This document shows positions 16,519-25,152 of a DNA stretch of 64,000 nucleotides, piece after piece. Numbering within the stretch: the stretch's first letter is position 1; each line of letters opens with the position of its first letter. Source of the stretch: an uncultured Anaerolineae bacterium (lineage in GTDB: Bacteria; Chloroflexota; Anaerolineae; J036; Brachytrichaceae); assembly GCA_937959265.1 (NCBI GenBank), contig CALGMA010000009.1, forward strand, positions 1 through 64,000, read 5' to 3'. The notes below the pieces were generated by a model. It was not told the DNA's origin. It did no database searches and worked only from the letters and a program-made list of their open reading frames with translations. A program made the translations under genes and the position numbers.

Positions 16519-18309
16519 ATGCGTGAATCATTACCCGCCACGGCGCAGAACGCGTTCAAACGTGCTGCTCGATATGTGCCGGTGCTGACCTGGGCGCGCC
16601 GCTACCAGCGCGAGTGGCTGACCAGCGACCTCATCGCGGGTGTGACGGTGTGGGGCGTGATGACGCCTTCGGCCATGGCCTATGCCCAACTGGCCGGCCT
16701 GCCCGCCCAGCACGGCTTATATGCCGCCATGATGTCGTTGATCGCCTACGCCATCTTCGGCATGTCACGCCACGTCAAGGTCATCACCAGCTCGACCGTG
16801 GCTGTGATGTCGGCCAGCGTGCTGGCGTCGTTCGCAGTCACCGACCCTGCCAGGTATCTGCTCCTGTCGTCGGCGTTGGCGCTGGCCGTCGGCATTGGGC
16901 TGGTGGCCGCGGGTATGATCAAGCTTGGCTTCATCGCCGACTTCCTGTCCAAGCCGATCATCGCCGGTTTCATCTTTGGCGTCGCCATCACCATCATCAT
17001 CGGCCAATTGCCGAAGGTGTTCGGTCTACCCGGCGGCAGCGGCACGATCTTCGAACAGATCACCCAGTTCATTACTCGCTTGCCGCAGACTAACCTGTTC
17101 TCGCTTGGCATCAGCATCGGCGCGATCGTCGTGATGACAGTCATGCGCAGACGCTTCCCGCGCATCCCGGCCGGGCTGGTGGTGCTCGTGTTGTCCATCG
17201 CCGCCGTGGGGCTGTTCAACCTCGACCAGCGCGGCGTGAGCATCGTCGGCAGCGTACCGCAGGGGCTGCCGACGATCCGGCTGCCGCTCGTGTCGTTGAG
17301 AGATCTGGCCGGCATCGTCACTGGCGCGGCGGGCATCATCTTCCTGGCCGCAGGCGAATCGCTCGGCACGGCACGCGCCTACGCGACGCAACATCGCGAG
17401 GCGCTGGACGCCGACCAGGAGTTGATCGCGCTCGGCGCGTCGAACATCGCCAGCGGCCTGGCGCAGGGGTTCGCGGTGGACGTCAGCCTGTCCACCACGG
17501 CCACCTCAGAGAATGCCGGCGCACGCACCCAGTTGTCGGGTTTGGTGACGGCCGGGCTGGTGGCCATCACGCTGCTGTTCCTCGCGCCGCTGTTCGCCAG
17601 CCTGCCGAACGCCGTGCTGGGCGTGCTGGTCATCCTGTCGGTGGTAAGTCTGCTCGACGTGCAACGCCTGCTGGCCATCTATCGCGCCCGTCGCGCCGAC
17701 TTCCTGTTGGCCATCACTGCGCTGGCTGGTGTGTTGCTTTCGGACGTATTGACCGGTCTGTTGATCGCGGTGTTGTTGGCGTTAGTGCAGGTGTTGTATC
17801 GCGCCAGCCGGCCGTATCTGGCCCAGTTGGGTGAAATTCCCGGTTCGCCAGGGGCCTATGGCGATCTCGCCCGCGCGCCGAACAACCAACAAGTGCCTGG
17901 CTTGTTGATCCTGCGGCTGGATGCGCCGCTGTATTACTTCAACGCCAACCAGGCGACTAAACAGATTCGCGATCTGGTAGCAGGCAGCAAGGATACCGTG
18001 CGGGCGGTGCTGCTCGACCTGGGTGCCACGGCTGACCTGGACATCACCAGCGCCGACGCGTTGCAGGAGTTGATGCGCGACATGCGTGAAGAAAACATCC
18101 GGGTGATGTTCGTGCACCTGCGCGGCGGCGTGCGCGAGCGGCTGGCGCGCATGGGCAAGATGGCGGACTTTGGCGCGGCCAACGTGTATCCCAGCATTGA
18201 CGTCGCTGTGCGCGACTTCAAAGGCGCGTGGATCACGCCGGATGAAGCGCCCGTGCCGGTGGCAGAAGCGACACCGGATCGCGATGCCGGAATCGCTCAT
18301 CAACGCTAA
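16519..18309 (+). CDS. SulP family anion transporter with STAS domain (second copy)
   Basis: DLIAGVTVWGVMTPSAMAYAQLAGLPAQHGLYAAMMSLIAYAIFGMSRHVKVITSSTVAVMSAS; STAS-like C-terminus. Confidence 0.92.
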   Translation: MRESLPATAQNAFKRAARYVPVLTWARRYQREWLTSDLIAGVTVWGVMTPSAMAYAQLAGLPAQHGLYAAMMSLIAYAIFGMSRHVKVITSSTVAVMSASVLASFAVTDPARYLLLSSALALAVGIGLVAAGMIKLGFIADFLSKPIIAGFIFGVAITIIIGQLPKVFGLPGGSGTIFEQITQFITRLPQTNLFSLGISIGAIVVMTVMRRRFPRIPAGLVVLVLSIAAVGLFNLDQRGVSIVGSVPQGLPTIRLPLVSLRDLAGIVTGAAGIIFLAAGESLGTARAYATQHREALDADQELIALGASNIASGLAQGFAVDVSLSTTATSENAGARTQLSGLVTAGLVAITLLFLAPLFASLPNAVLGVLVILSVVSLLDVQRLLAIYRARRADFLLAITALAGVLLSDVLTGLLIAVLLALVQVLYRASRPYLAQLGEIPGSPGAYGDLARAPNNQQVPGLLILRLDAPLYYFNANQATKQIRDLVAGSKDTVRAVLLDLGATADLDITSADALQELMRDMREENIRVMFVHLRGGVRERLARMGKMADFGAANVYPSIDVAVRDFKGAWITPDEAPVPVAEATPDRDAGIAHQR

Positions 18310-18312
18310 ACT

Positions 18313-18335
18313 GTGGTCTGACCACTTAATTCTGC
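18313..18335 (+). repeat. Left terminal inverted repeat of the IS630-like element
   Basis: GTGGTCTGACCACTTAATTCTGC vs reverse complement of 19243-19265 GTGGTTTGACCAGATAATTTTGC: 19/23 identical. Confidence 0.85.
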
Positions 18336-19242
18336 TTACTAGCGGTCGCGGGCGACGCCGCATGTTTGGTGAACAGACGTTTGGCACGCTTCCAGTCGAA
18401 TGTCCATTCAGAAGCAATGCTCAGAAGCAATGCGCCGATTCAAACATTGGCCAGTCAAGGCATGAAGTTCAATCTCGGCGATGTTCAGCCAAGACACATG
18501 CACCGGCGTGAAGTGAAAGCACAACCGACTCAAGATACGATCGGCCTCGGCTTTGCCGAAGATTTCGATCAAGGTCACGGCATCATGGATATTGAGTTGA
18601 TCCAAAACGACATCAATGCAGACGGCAGCGGGATACAACCCATCGACCAAAGAGCACATGGTCTAGGCAGAGTCCTCCTTGGTTCGGCGTTGAGTGATGA
18701 GGGCGTGTCTTTGACCCAACTTGGGTGTGGTTAACACTCATGTGAGGTAGGCGGCATCGACTTCGGCGCGACACCAACTCGCCACTTGCCACGGCTTGAA
18801 CTTGTTTTTTGCAACACCTGCCGCATGGTTTCTGGCGCGACCTCCTGGATGAATCCGCGATCAATCGCTTCGTCGGCCAACAAGTGCACTGTCCAGCGTT
18901 GCCGTCCCCTGGGTGGCGCACCACAGACCAAAGCAACCAACAACTGTTCTTCTTCATTCGTCAGTCAAGGTGGCTGCCCAGGCCGAGCGCGTTCCGACAG
19001 GGCCTGCTTCGCCCCCTCTCGACACCACCGCACCCGTGTCCGCCGCACCGTGTCTCGGCTGGTATTGAATGCATCCGCTATCTGTTCATCGGTCCAGCTA
19101 TGCGCCCTCTTCTCAACACAATGTCGCTCGCAGAATCTCGCGAGCCAGGTGCTTGCCGGTTCGCACCATCCGCAGCAGCATTCATCGCTCGCTGGCCGTC
19201 AACCGAACCTTGGACTTGCCTGTCATGCGCCCAAGGCACTAT

Positions 19243-19265
19243 GCAAAATTATCTGGTCAAACCAC
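19243..19265 (-). repeat. Right terminal inverted repeat of the IS630-like element
   Basis: GCAAAATTATCTGGTCAAACCAC; pairs with 18313-18335. Confidence 0.85.
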
Positions 19266-19326
19266 TAGCTAGATTACACTGAAGCTAGGCGATAACAGCT
19301 TGAATCCCTGGGTGACGGACGAATAG

Positions 19327-19629
19327 GTGCTCGAGCCGGATCATGGGTCACCCAAAGTGTGGAAGTACAACCTGGAGACGAATGACAGGGAAGTATTCGT
19401 AGAATTCACTTCCAACGCCCTGATCAGCGATGAGGAACGATTGAAGGGAGAGAGAGTCGCAGTGCGGTCTGCGATGATAGGAAGGAGGGACAGACAACAT
19501 CTGATTTTTGTGCCGCTGTATAACGAAGTGATTGCGGGTAGGCTACATGTAGCTGAGGTGTGCGCTTCAGCGAGTGAGACGCGAATTAAAGAACTTACAT
19601 TAGGGGCGTATAGGATAAGTTGCTGGTGA
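19327..19629 (+). CDS. Hypothetical protein, possibly an orphan fragment
   Basis: ORF of 100 aa between the IS630-like element and an RHS remnant; no recognised motif. Confidence 0.25.
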   Translation: MLEPDHGSPKVWKYNLETNDREVFVEFTSNALISDEERLKGERVAVRSAMIGRRDRQHLIFVPLYNEVIAGRLHVAEVCASASETRIKELTLGAYRISCW

Positions 19630-19644
19630 CAAATGTCGGCGAGG

Positions 19645-19672
19645 GTGTCGCAGAGCCGTTAGCGCGACACCT
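19645..19672. repeat. Inverted repeat, 8-bp perfect stem with 12-nt loop
   Basis: GGTGTCGC (19645-19652) / GCGACACC (19665-19672). Confidence 0.5.
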
Positions 19673-19792
19673 TCCTGTGAGACGCGCCTCATAGTTCGGC
19701 GCGCCAGGTCAGCGGCACCTGGCCGACAGATCGGCGGTTCATTCCGCTGTTCGCTACGCTCACGCGGGACGTAGCCGCCGGGCCGGCGGCTG

Positions 19793-19975
19793 CAAGCCAA
19801 CGTTGGACTCTATGACTATCCCCTGCGGAGACCTCCGCTGCGCTCCGGTAACGCGCGCTACTACTCGCCGCTGCTGGGGCGTTTCATCTCGCCGGACAGC
19901 ATCGTGCCGGAGCCGGAGGACCGGCGGGCGCTCAACCATTCGACTATCTTCTCAACAAAGATCCTCAATTGAGCG
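19793..19975 (+). pseudogene. RHS core remnant
   Basis: LYDYPLRRPPLRSGNARYYSPLLGRFISPDSIVPEPEDRRALN, then frame loss. Confidence 0.7.
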
Positions 19976-20056
19976 CTTGCCTCTTGGCGACACGCTTGGA
20001 TTGAGGCTGGCTAGTGCAGTTGGGTCGCGCCGAGGACATAGATGCAAGACGTGCCT

Positions 20057-21343
20057 TTACGCTTTGGATCGAAGTGCCTTTCGCTCCAGCCGCGCGATCC
20101 GATGGGCAATCGCCTCGCGCAATGCCAGGTGTGAACTGGCGCGCAGCGCGCGTCGCGCGTAGGCCAGCGCGCGATCAAGGTCGCCCGTGCGCCACTCATA
20201 GTGCTTGGCGACCTCGATCAAGGCTTCGACGTCGTCCGTCTCCGCCAAACGCTGCCAGATGATCAGCGCTTCTTCCAAGTGCCCGCGGCGTTTCAGGAAG
20301 CGCGCGACATACCGCAGCGATGAGAGCGGAAGACCGGAGATCGAAGATTGCGGATTAGAGATTGGAGATCGGAGATCGGACCAACCTCCACCCTCGAGTC
20401 TCTCGACCTCTAATCTTCCAACTGCGGCGCGATAGCTGCGCTCGGCAGCGTCGTAGTCGCCCGCCCGCTCATAGAACCGGGCTGCGTTGAAGTGCTCCGC
20501 AGTGTCCTGCGGCTGCATGAGCGCATCTGCCAGGCGCGCTGTGAGCGTGACCATAGACAGGATGTCGTTCAAGTTGTGATACATCACGCGCTGCATGTCC
20601 TCGTTCGGTTCGCCACCGCCGGCAGCCAGGTATTCGCGATACAAGAATGGGATGACTGCGCCGGGTACGTCGCGCTGCTCGCGCCGCACACCAAGCAGGT
20701 GAAACTCGAGCGAGCCCAGGCTGCACGAGTCCAGGCTGCTGCGCCAAACGCGACGAGCCGGCAGCAGCAGGTCGAGGTGATGCTTGTTGGCGAAAGGGGA
20801 CGCTATACGCGATAAGATGAAGCGCGACTCGAGCAGCGGCACGTCGAAGGCCTGGCCGTTGAACGTGACGAGGTGCTGACGGTCATGCACACGCCGGTTC
20901 ACTTCGCACAACATCGCGGTCTCCTCAGCCGGGTCGCGCAGGAAGAATTGCTCGATGACAAAGCGTTCGCCATCGAAATACCCCAGGCCGACCAGAAAGG
21001 CAAATGTGCCGACGCCGCCATTCAAGCCGGTCGTCTCGGTGTCGAGGAACAACGCCCGGCGCAGGTCCACCTCGGCAGTAGCACGTCCCATAATCAGCCG
21101 GGCGAGTAACTCGGGCGAATAGCGCAGCGCGGCGTCCAGGGCGCGGTCGCCGTGGCGATGCGCCAGCGCGTATGCCGACCGGCTCACATAGGCAGGTCCG
21201 AATGGCGTGCGCAGCAGCTTGAGTTGAACGCGCGACGGCGCGCTGTCGCAATTCGGTTGTAGCGCCGGCCGCGATGGCTTGAGAGGTGTGGCGTGTTTGT
21301 GCACGCCCAGCCGCCGCAATCGCTCGCGCAGATTGGGGTCCAT
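20057..21343 (-). CDS. YprB-like ribonuclease H-fold exonuclease with C-terminal TPR-like repeats
   Basis: RALFLDTETTGLNGGVGTFAFLVGLGYFDGERFVIEQFFLRDPAEETAML...LVTFNGQAFDVPLLESRFILSR...HHLDLLLPARRVWR...NLNDILSMVTL; start ATG at 21343 (MDPNLRERLRR). Confidence 0.85.
   Translation of the reverse strand: MDPNLRERLRRLGVHKHATPLKPSRPALQPNCDSAPSRVQLKLLRTPFGPAYVSRSAYALAHRHGDRALDAALRYSPELLARLIMGRATAEVDLRRALFLDTETTGLNGGVGTFAFLVGLGYFDGERFVIEQFFLRDPAEETAMLCEVNRRVHDRQHLVTFNGQAFDVPLLESRFILSRIASPFANKHHLDLLLPARRVWRSSLDSCSLGSLEFHLLGVRREQRDVPGAVIPFLYREYLAAGGGEPNEDMQRVMYHNLNDILSMVTLTARLADALMQPQDTAEHFNAARFYERAGDYDAAERSYRAAVGRLEVERLEGGGWSDLRSPISNPQSSISGLPLSSLRYVARFLKRRGHLEEALIIWQRLAETDDVEALIEVAKHYEWRTGDLDRALAYARRALRASSHLALREAIAHRIARLERKALRSKA
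20330..20420. repeat. Degenerate GGAGATC(G/T)GAGATTAGAGAT-type short repeat inserted in frame within the exonuclease gene
   Basis: ggagatcgaagattgcggattagagattggagatcggagatcgga ... ctcgagtctctcgacctctaatcttcc; encodes low-complexity EVERLEGGGWSDLRSPISNPQSSISG between TPR-like units. Confidence 0.6.
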
Positions 21344-21385
21344 GTCGCCCCATTGTACGGGTAATGGGGTGGGATAATCGCGCGC

Positions 21386-22828
21386 ATGGCAACGGTCTCT
21401 GTCACATCTTCCAACGGCGCTCCGATGTTCGATGTCGCGGTGCTCGGCGCGGGCCCCGGCGGATACGTCGCCGCCATTCGCGCTGCACAACTGGGATTGA
21501 AGGTCGCCCTGATCGAGCGCGATCAGCTGGGTGGCATTTGCTTGAACTGGGGATGTATCCCCACCAAAGTGCTGTTGCGCAACGCCGAGGTCGTCGAGCT
21601 GATCAAGGACGGCGAGGCCTATGGCATTAGCTACGACAACCTGCGCGTGGACTACGCCAGAGCTTACAAGCGCAGCCGTGAGGTGAGCAACCGCCTGGTG
21701 AAGGGCGTCGAGTTCCTCATGAAGAAGAACGACGTCAAGGTGTTCATCGGTGATGGGACGCTCATCGCGCCGAACGCGATCCTCGTCGAGCATCGTGGCG
21801 AAAAGCGCACGATCACGGCTAGCAATCTGATCATCGCAACCGGCGCAAAGCCGCTGGTGCTGCCCTTCCTCAAGCCAGACGGCGTGCGCGTGTTCACCTA
21901 CCGGCAGCTCCTGGAAGTGCAACGCGCGCCGAAGAGCATGATAGTAATCGGCTCCGGCGCGATCGGCATGGAGTTTGCCTACGTCTTCCACGCCTACGGT
22001 TCGGAGGTGACCGTGCTGGAAGCGCTGCCGCGCATCATGCCGCTGGAGGACGAGGAGGTGAGTGCCGAGATCACGCGCTCATTTAACCGTCGGGGCATCA
22101 AAACGATTGCCGGCGCGAAGGTGACCGACGCTAAGGTTGGCACGGATGGTATCGAGGTGTTCTTCGAGACCGACAAGGGTCAGCAGTCCATCAAGTCGGA
22201 GTGGGTGCTGGTCGCCGTGAGCGTGACGCCGAACACCGCAGGCATCGGGCTGGACAAGGTCGGCGTGAAGGTGAATCAGGCCGGCTATGTCGAGGTGGAT
22301 GACCACATGGCGACAAACGTGCCGGGCATCTACGCTATCGGCGACGTAACCGGCAAGTTGCGACTGGCGCATGTAGCCCAGGCGCAGGGTGTGGTGGCTG
22401 CGGAATCCATCGCCGCCAAGATGGGCAAGTACCATAGCCACATCCCTAAGCTCGACTACGACGCCATGCCGCGCTGCACCTATACCATTCCGCAGGTCGC
22501 GAGCATGGGCCTTTCGGAAGAGCAAGCCAAAGCGAAGGGCTATGAGGTCAAGGTCGGTAAGTTTCCACTGCGCGCCAACGGCAAATCTCTGGCGCTGAAC
22601 AACACCGAGGGCTTCATCAAGATCGTGGCCGACGCGAAGTACGGCGAGATCCTCGGCGTGCATTGCATCGGGCCGGATGTGACCGAGCTGCTGCCGGAGT
22701 TCGTGTTGGCTAAGAACGCCGAGCTGACGCCGGAGGAGATCGCCCGCGCCGTGCACGCGCATCCGACGTTGAGCGAATCGCTGATGGAAGCCGCCGAGGG
22801 CGTGGGCGGATTGCCGATTCACATTTGA
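21386..22828 (+). CDS. lpdA: Dihydrolipoyl dehydrogenase
   Basis: FDVAVLGAGPGGYVAAIRAAQLGLKVALIERDQLGGICLNWGCIPTKVLL; YAIGDVTGKLRLAHVAQAQG; HAHPTLSESLMEA. Confidence 0.95.
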   Translation: MATVSVTSSNGAPMFDVAVLGAGPGGYVAAIRAAQLGLKVALIERDQLGGICLNWGCIPTKVLLRNAEVVELIKDGEAYGISYDNLRVDYARAYKRSREVSNRLVKGVEFLMKKNDVKVFIGDGTLIAPNAILVEHRGEKRTITASNLIIATGAKPLVLPFLKPDGVRVFTYRQLLEVQRAPKSMIVIGSGAIGMEFAYVFHAYGSEVTVLEALPRIMPLEDEEVSAEITRSFNRRGIKTIAGAKVTDAKVGTDGIEVFFETDKGQQSIKSEWVLVAVSVTPNTAGIGLDKVGVKVNQAGYVEVDDHMATNVPGIYAIGDVTGKLRLAHVAQAQGVVAAESIAAKMGKYHSHIPKLDYDAMPRCTYTIPQVASMGLSEEQAKAKGYEVKVGKFPLRANGKSLALNNTEGFIKIVADAKYGEILGVHCIGPDVTELLPEFVLAKNAELTPEEIARAVHAHPTLSESLMEAAEGVGGLPIHI

Positions 22829-25126
22829 TTGGTGAAACGATCTGACCTGGTCACCCTGATCGTCCTCTTCGCCATGCTATTCGCTGCAGTGGGCAGCATC
22901 GTCGCGGCGGAGTGGATGCCGGGGTTGGGTGTCGTCGCCTGGGCGGCAGCGCTGGGCCTGCTAGCCGGCACAGCGCTGGCCTACAGCAGCTTCCCCGGTT
23001 GGACGGCGCATCTGACCAGCATGATCTATGGGCTGTTTACGCTGGGCGTGATCGGCGCAACGCATCCCAGCATCGCCGGAGAGGCGGACAACTGGCGCGC
23101 GCGCACCGCGCTGCTCTTTCAGAAAATCTTTGCCTGGATCGGGGAAGCGTTGAACAACGGCGCCAGCAGCGAGCCGGTGATCTTCATCCTGCTGCTCAGC
23201 GGGCTATTCTGGGTGCTGGGCTACACGGCTGCCTGGTACTCCTTCCGCCATCGGCGCATCTGGCATGTGATCCTGCCGACTGGCGTCGCGATGTTCTCCG
23301 ACGTCTACTACTACGCCGGCCAGAACCCAATGGCACCGTTCCTGCTGATCTACCTGCTGTGCGCCATAACGCTGCTGGCGCTCTCGCACTTGGCCGAGCG
23401 CGAGGCCGGCTGGTTACAAAGCCACGTGCGCTTCTCGCCTGCGTTGGGGCGATGGTTCGTCGTTGGTGGCCTGGCCATTGCCACAATGGCCGGCTTGTTC
23501 GGTTGGCGACTCAGCGAAGCGACAACCTCGGCAGCCGGTCGCAACTTCCTCGAACAGCTCAACCAGCCTTACAACGAGCTGCTCGCGCGTTGGAATCGCC
23601 TGTTCGCCAACCTGAACAACAACATTTCGCGCGAGGTGGACAGCTACGCCTCGTCCGTCACGCTCAGCGGCCCGCGCAACCTCACCGCCGAGCCGATCAT
23701 GGATGTGATCGCGCCGCCGGCGCGTTATTACTGGCGCGCCGCCAGCTATGACCATTACGACGGACTGACCTGGCGGAACACTATCGAGACTGCGACCAAC
23801 GCCCAACCATTCGATGTCAACATCCCGCTGGCCGGCTACGCTGAGCGCACGCCGGCGCAGGCCGACTTCGTCCTCTATCGCGGCACCGACAGCATCTATG
23901 TGCCGTCGCAGCCGCTGCGTGCCAGCGTCGGCGCACAGGCCATCTTCGAGCAGGTGAGCGACGCCACCGTGGACCTGGTTCAGCTCAAATTGCCCGTGCC
24001 CTTGCTGGACGGGAATCGCTACACAGCCATTGGCTCGGTGAGTATTGCGAACGTCGCGCAATTGCGCGCGGCGCCGCCGGATTACCCGGCCTGGACCGCG
24101 CGTTATCTGCAGGTGCCGCCGCAAGTGCCCGCGCGCGTCTTCGACTTGGCGCGCAACATCACGGCGCGCGCGCCGACGGCGTTCGACAAGGCGGCTGCCA
24201 TCGAGCGCTGGCTGCGGGATAACATCGCCTACGACGAGCAGTTGCCCGCGCCGCCGCCGGGCATCGAGGCCAGTGACTACGTCCTCTTCGAGGTTCGGCG
24301 CGCCTATTGCAACTATTACGCGACGGCGATGGCGACCATGCTGCGCTCGCTTGGCATCCCTGCGCGTGTGGCCGTTGGCTATGCTCAAGGTGACATGGCG
24401 CTCGACCCCAACATCCCTGATCGCGCACTCTACCGCGTCAAGGGCGACGACAGCCATATGTGGGTGGAAGTGTTCTTCACCGGCTACGGCTGGGTGGAGT
24501 TCGAGCCGACCGCTGGCCAGCCGCCGATCGAGCGCTTCGAACCACAGGCCGAAGCGACGCCGACCCCTGCGCCAACGTCGCCGCCGCCCATACCCACGCC
24601 CCAGCCCCAGGCGACGGAAGCGGCGCAAGCCGCCACGCCTACGCCGGAGCCGCAGCCCTTACAGCCCGACGCGCCGGCTAATCCGCCACCTGCGACGAAC
24701 CCTGAGGCTGGCGGCCTGTCCGAGGTACTTGACCGGCTGCGCAACAGTGGGTTGTCCTACCTGCTGCTGATTCCGCTCCTGATTGCCGTAGCGTTAGGCG
24801 CGTTGCGCTATCTCGAAAGCGCAGGGTTGGGCAGGCTGCCGGCGGTCGAGCGTGCGTATGCCCTAGTCACGCGCTACGCCGGCTGGCTCGGTGTCGGCAG
24901 GCAGCGCCAGTTCACACCCTACGAGCAAGCCGAGGCGCTCGCGGAGCGCGCGCCGCAAGCAGAGTCCGCCGTGCAACAGATCACCGACCTCTATGTGCGC
25001 AAGCGCTTCGCGCCGCCGAAGGAAGCTTACAGTCGGGACGATGCTGCAGCAGCGCTATCGGCCTGGTCCAAAGCGCGCAGCTCCCTGCGCCGGGCGTTAT
25101 TGCGGGTCAGGTTGAGAGGGAAGTAG
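22829..25126 (+). CDS. Membrane protein with transglutaminase-like domain
   Basis: N-terminal TM segments; RRAYCNYYATAMATMLRSLGIPARVAVGYAQG...DDSHMWVEVFFTGYGWVEFEPTAGQ (Cys-His-Asp transglutaminase core); Pro/Thr/Ala-rich linker; TTG or GTG start. Confidence 0.88.
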   Translation: MVKRSDLVTLIVLFAMLFAAVGSIVAAEWMPGLGVVAWAAALGLLAGTALAYSSFPGWTAHLTSMIYGLFTLGVIGATHPSIAGEADNWRARTALLFQKIFAWIGEALNNGASSEPVIFILLLSGLFWVLGYTAAWYSFRHRRIWHVILPTGVAMFSDVYYYAGQNPMAPFLLIYLLCAITLLALSHLAEREAGWLQSHVRFSPALGRWFVVGGLAIATMAGLFGWRLSEATTSAAGRNFLEQLNQPYNELLARWNRLFANLNNNISREVDSYASSVTLSGPRNLTAEPIMDVIAPPARYYWRAASYDHYDGLTWRNTIETATNAQPFDVNIPLAGYAERTPAQADFVLYRGTDSIYVPSQPLRASVGAQAIFEQVSDATVDLVQLKLPVPLLDGNRYTAIGSVSIANVAQLRAAPPDYPAWTARYLQVPPQVPARVFDLARNITARAPTAFDKAAAIERWLRDNIAYDEQLPAPPPGIEASDYVLFEVRRAYCNYYATAMATMLRSLGIPARVAVGYAQGDMALDPNIPDRALYRVKGDDSHMWVEVFFTGYGWVEFEPTAGQPPIERFEPQAEATPTPAPTSPPPIPTPQPQATEAAQAATPTPEPQPLQPDAPANPPPATNPEAGGLSEVLDRLRNSGLSYLLLIPLLIAVALGALRYLESAGLGRLPAVERAYALVTRYAGWLGVGRQRQFTPYEQAEALAERAPQAESAVQQITDLYVRKRFAPPKEAYSRDDAAAALSAWSKARSSLRRALLRVRLRGK

Positions 25127-25152
25127 CGCGGGGCGCCGTAGCGCTTGTTGAC

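Larger units (their letters stand above)
18313..19265 (-). mobile_element. IS630-like element with internally deleted, frameshifted transposase
   Basis: Reverse strand: RTRVRWCREGAKQALSERARPGQPP, LVALVCGAPPRGRQRWTVHLLADEAIDRGFIQEVAPETMRQVLQK, LVDGLYPAAVCIDVVLDQLNIHDAVTLIEIFGKAEADRILSRLCFHFTPVHVSWLNIAEIELHALTGQCLNRRI; flanked by TIRs. Confidence 0.82.

Noticed and set aside
20330-20420. Possible CRISPR-like short repeat tract
   Set aside because: Units are degenerate, contiguous and lack spacers of regular length; it behaves like an inserted interspersed repeat.
20057-21991. 644-aa minus-strand ORF taken whole
   Set aside because: The first ~215 residues are antisense to the dihydrolipoyl dehydrogenase coding region; the real exonuclease starts at ATG 21343 (MDPNLRERLRR).
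23414-24628. 404-aa minus-strand ORF opposite the transglutaminase gene
   Set aside because: Antisense artefact of high GC; the plus-strand protein has a clear Cys-His-Asp core and TM segments.
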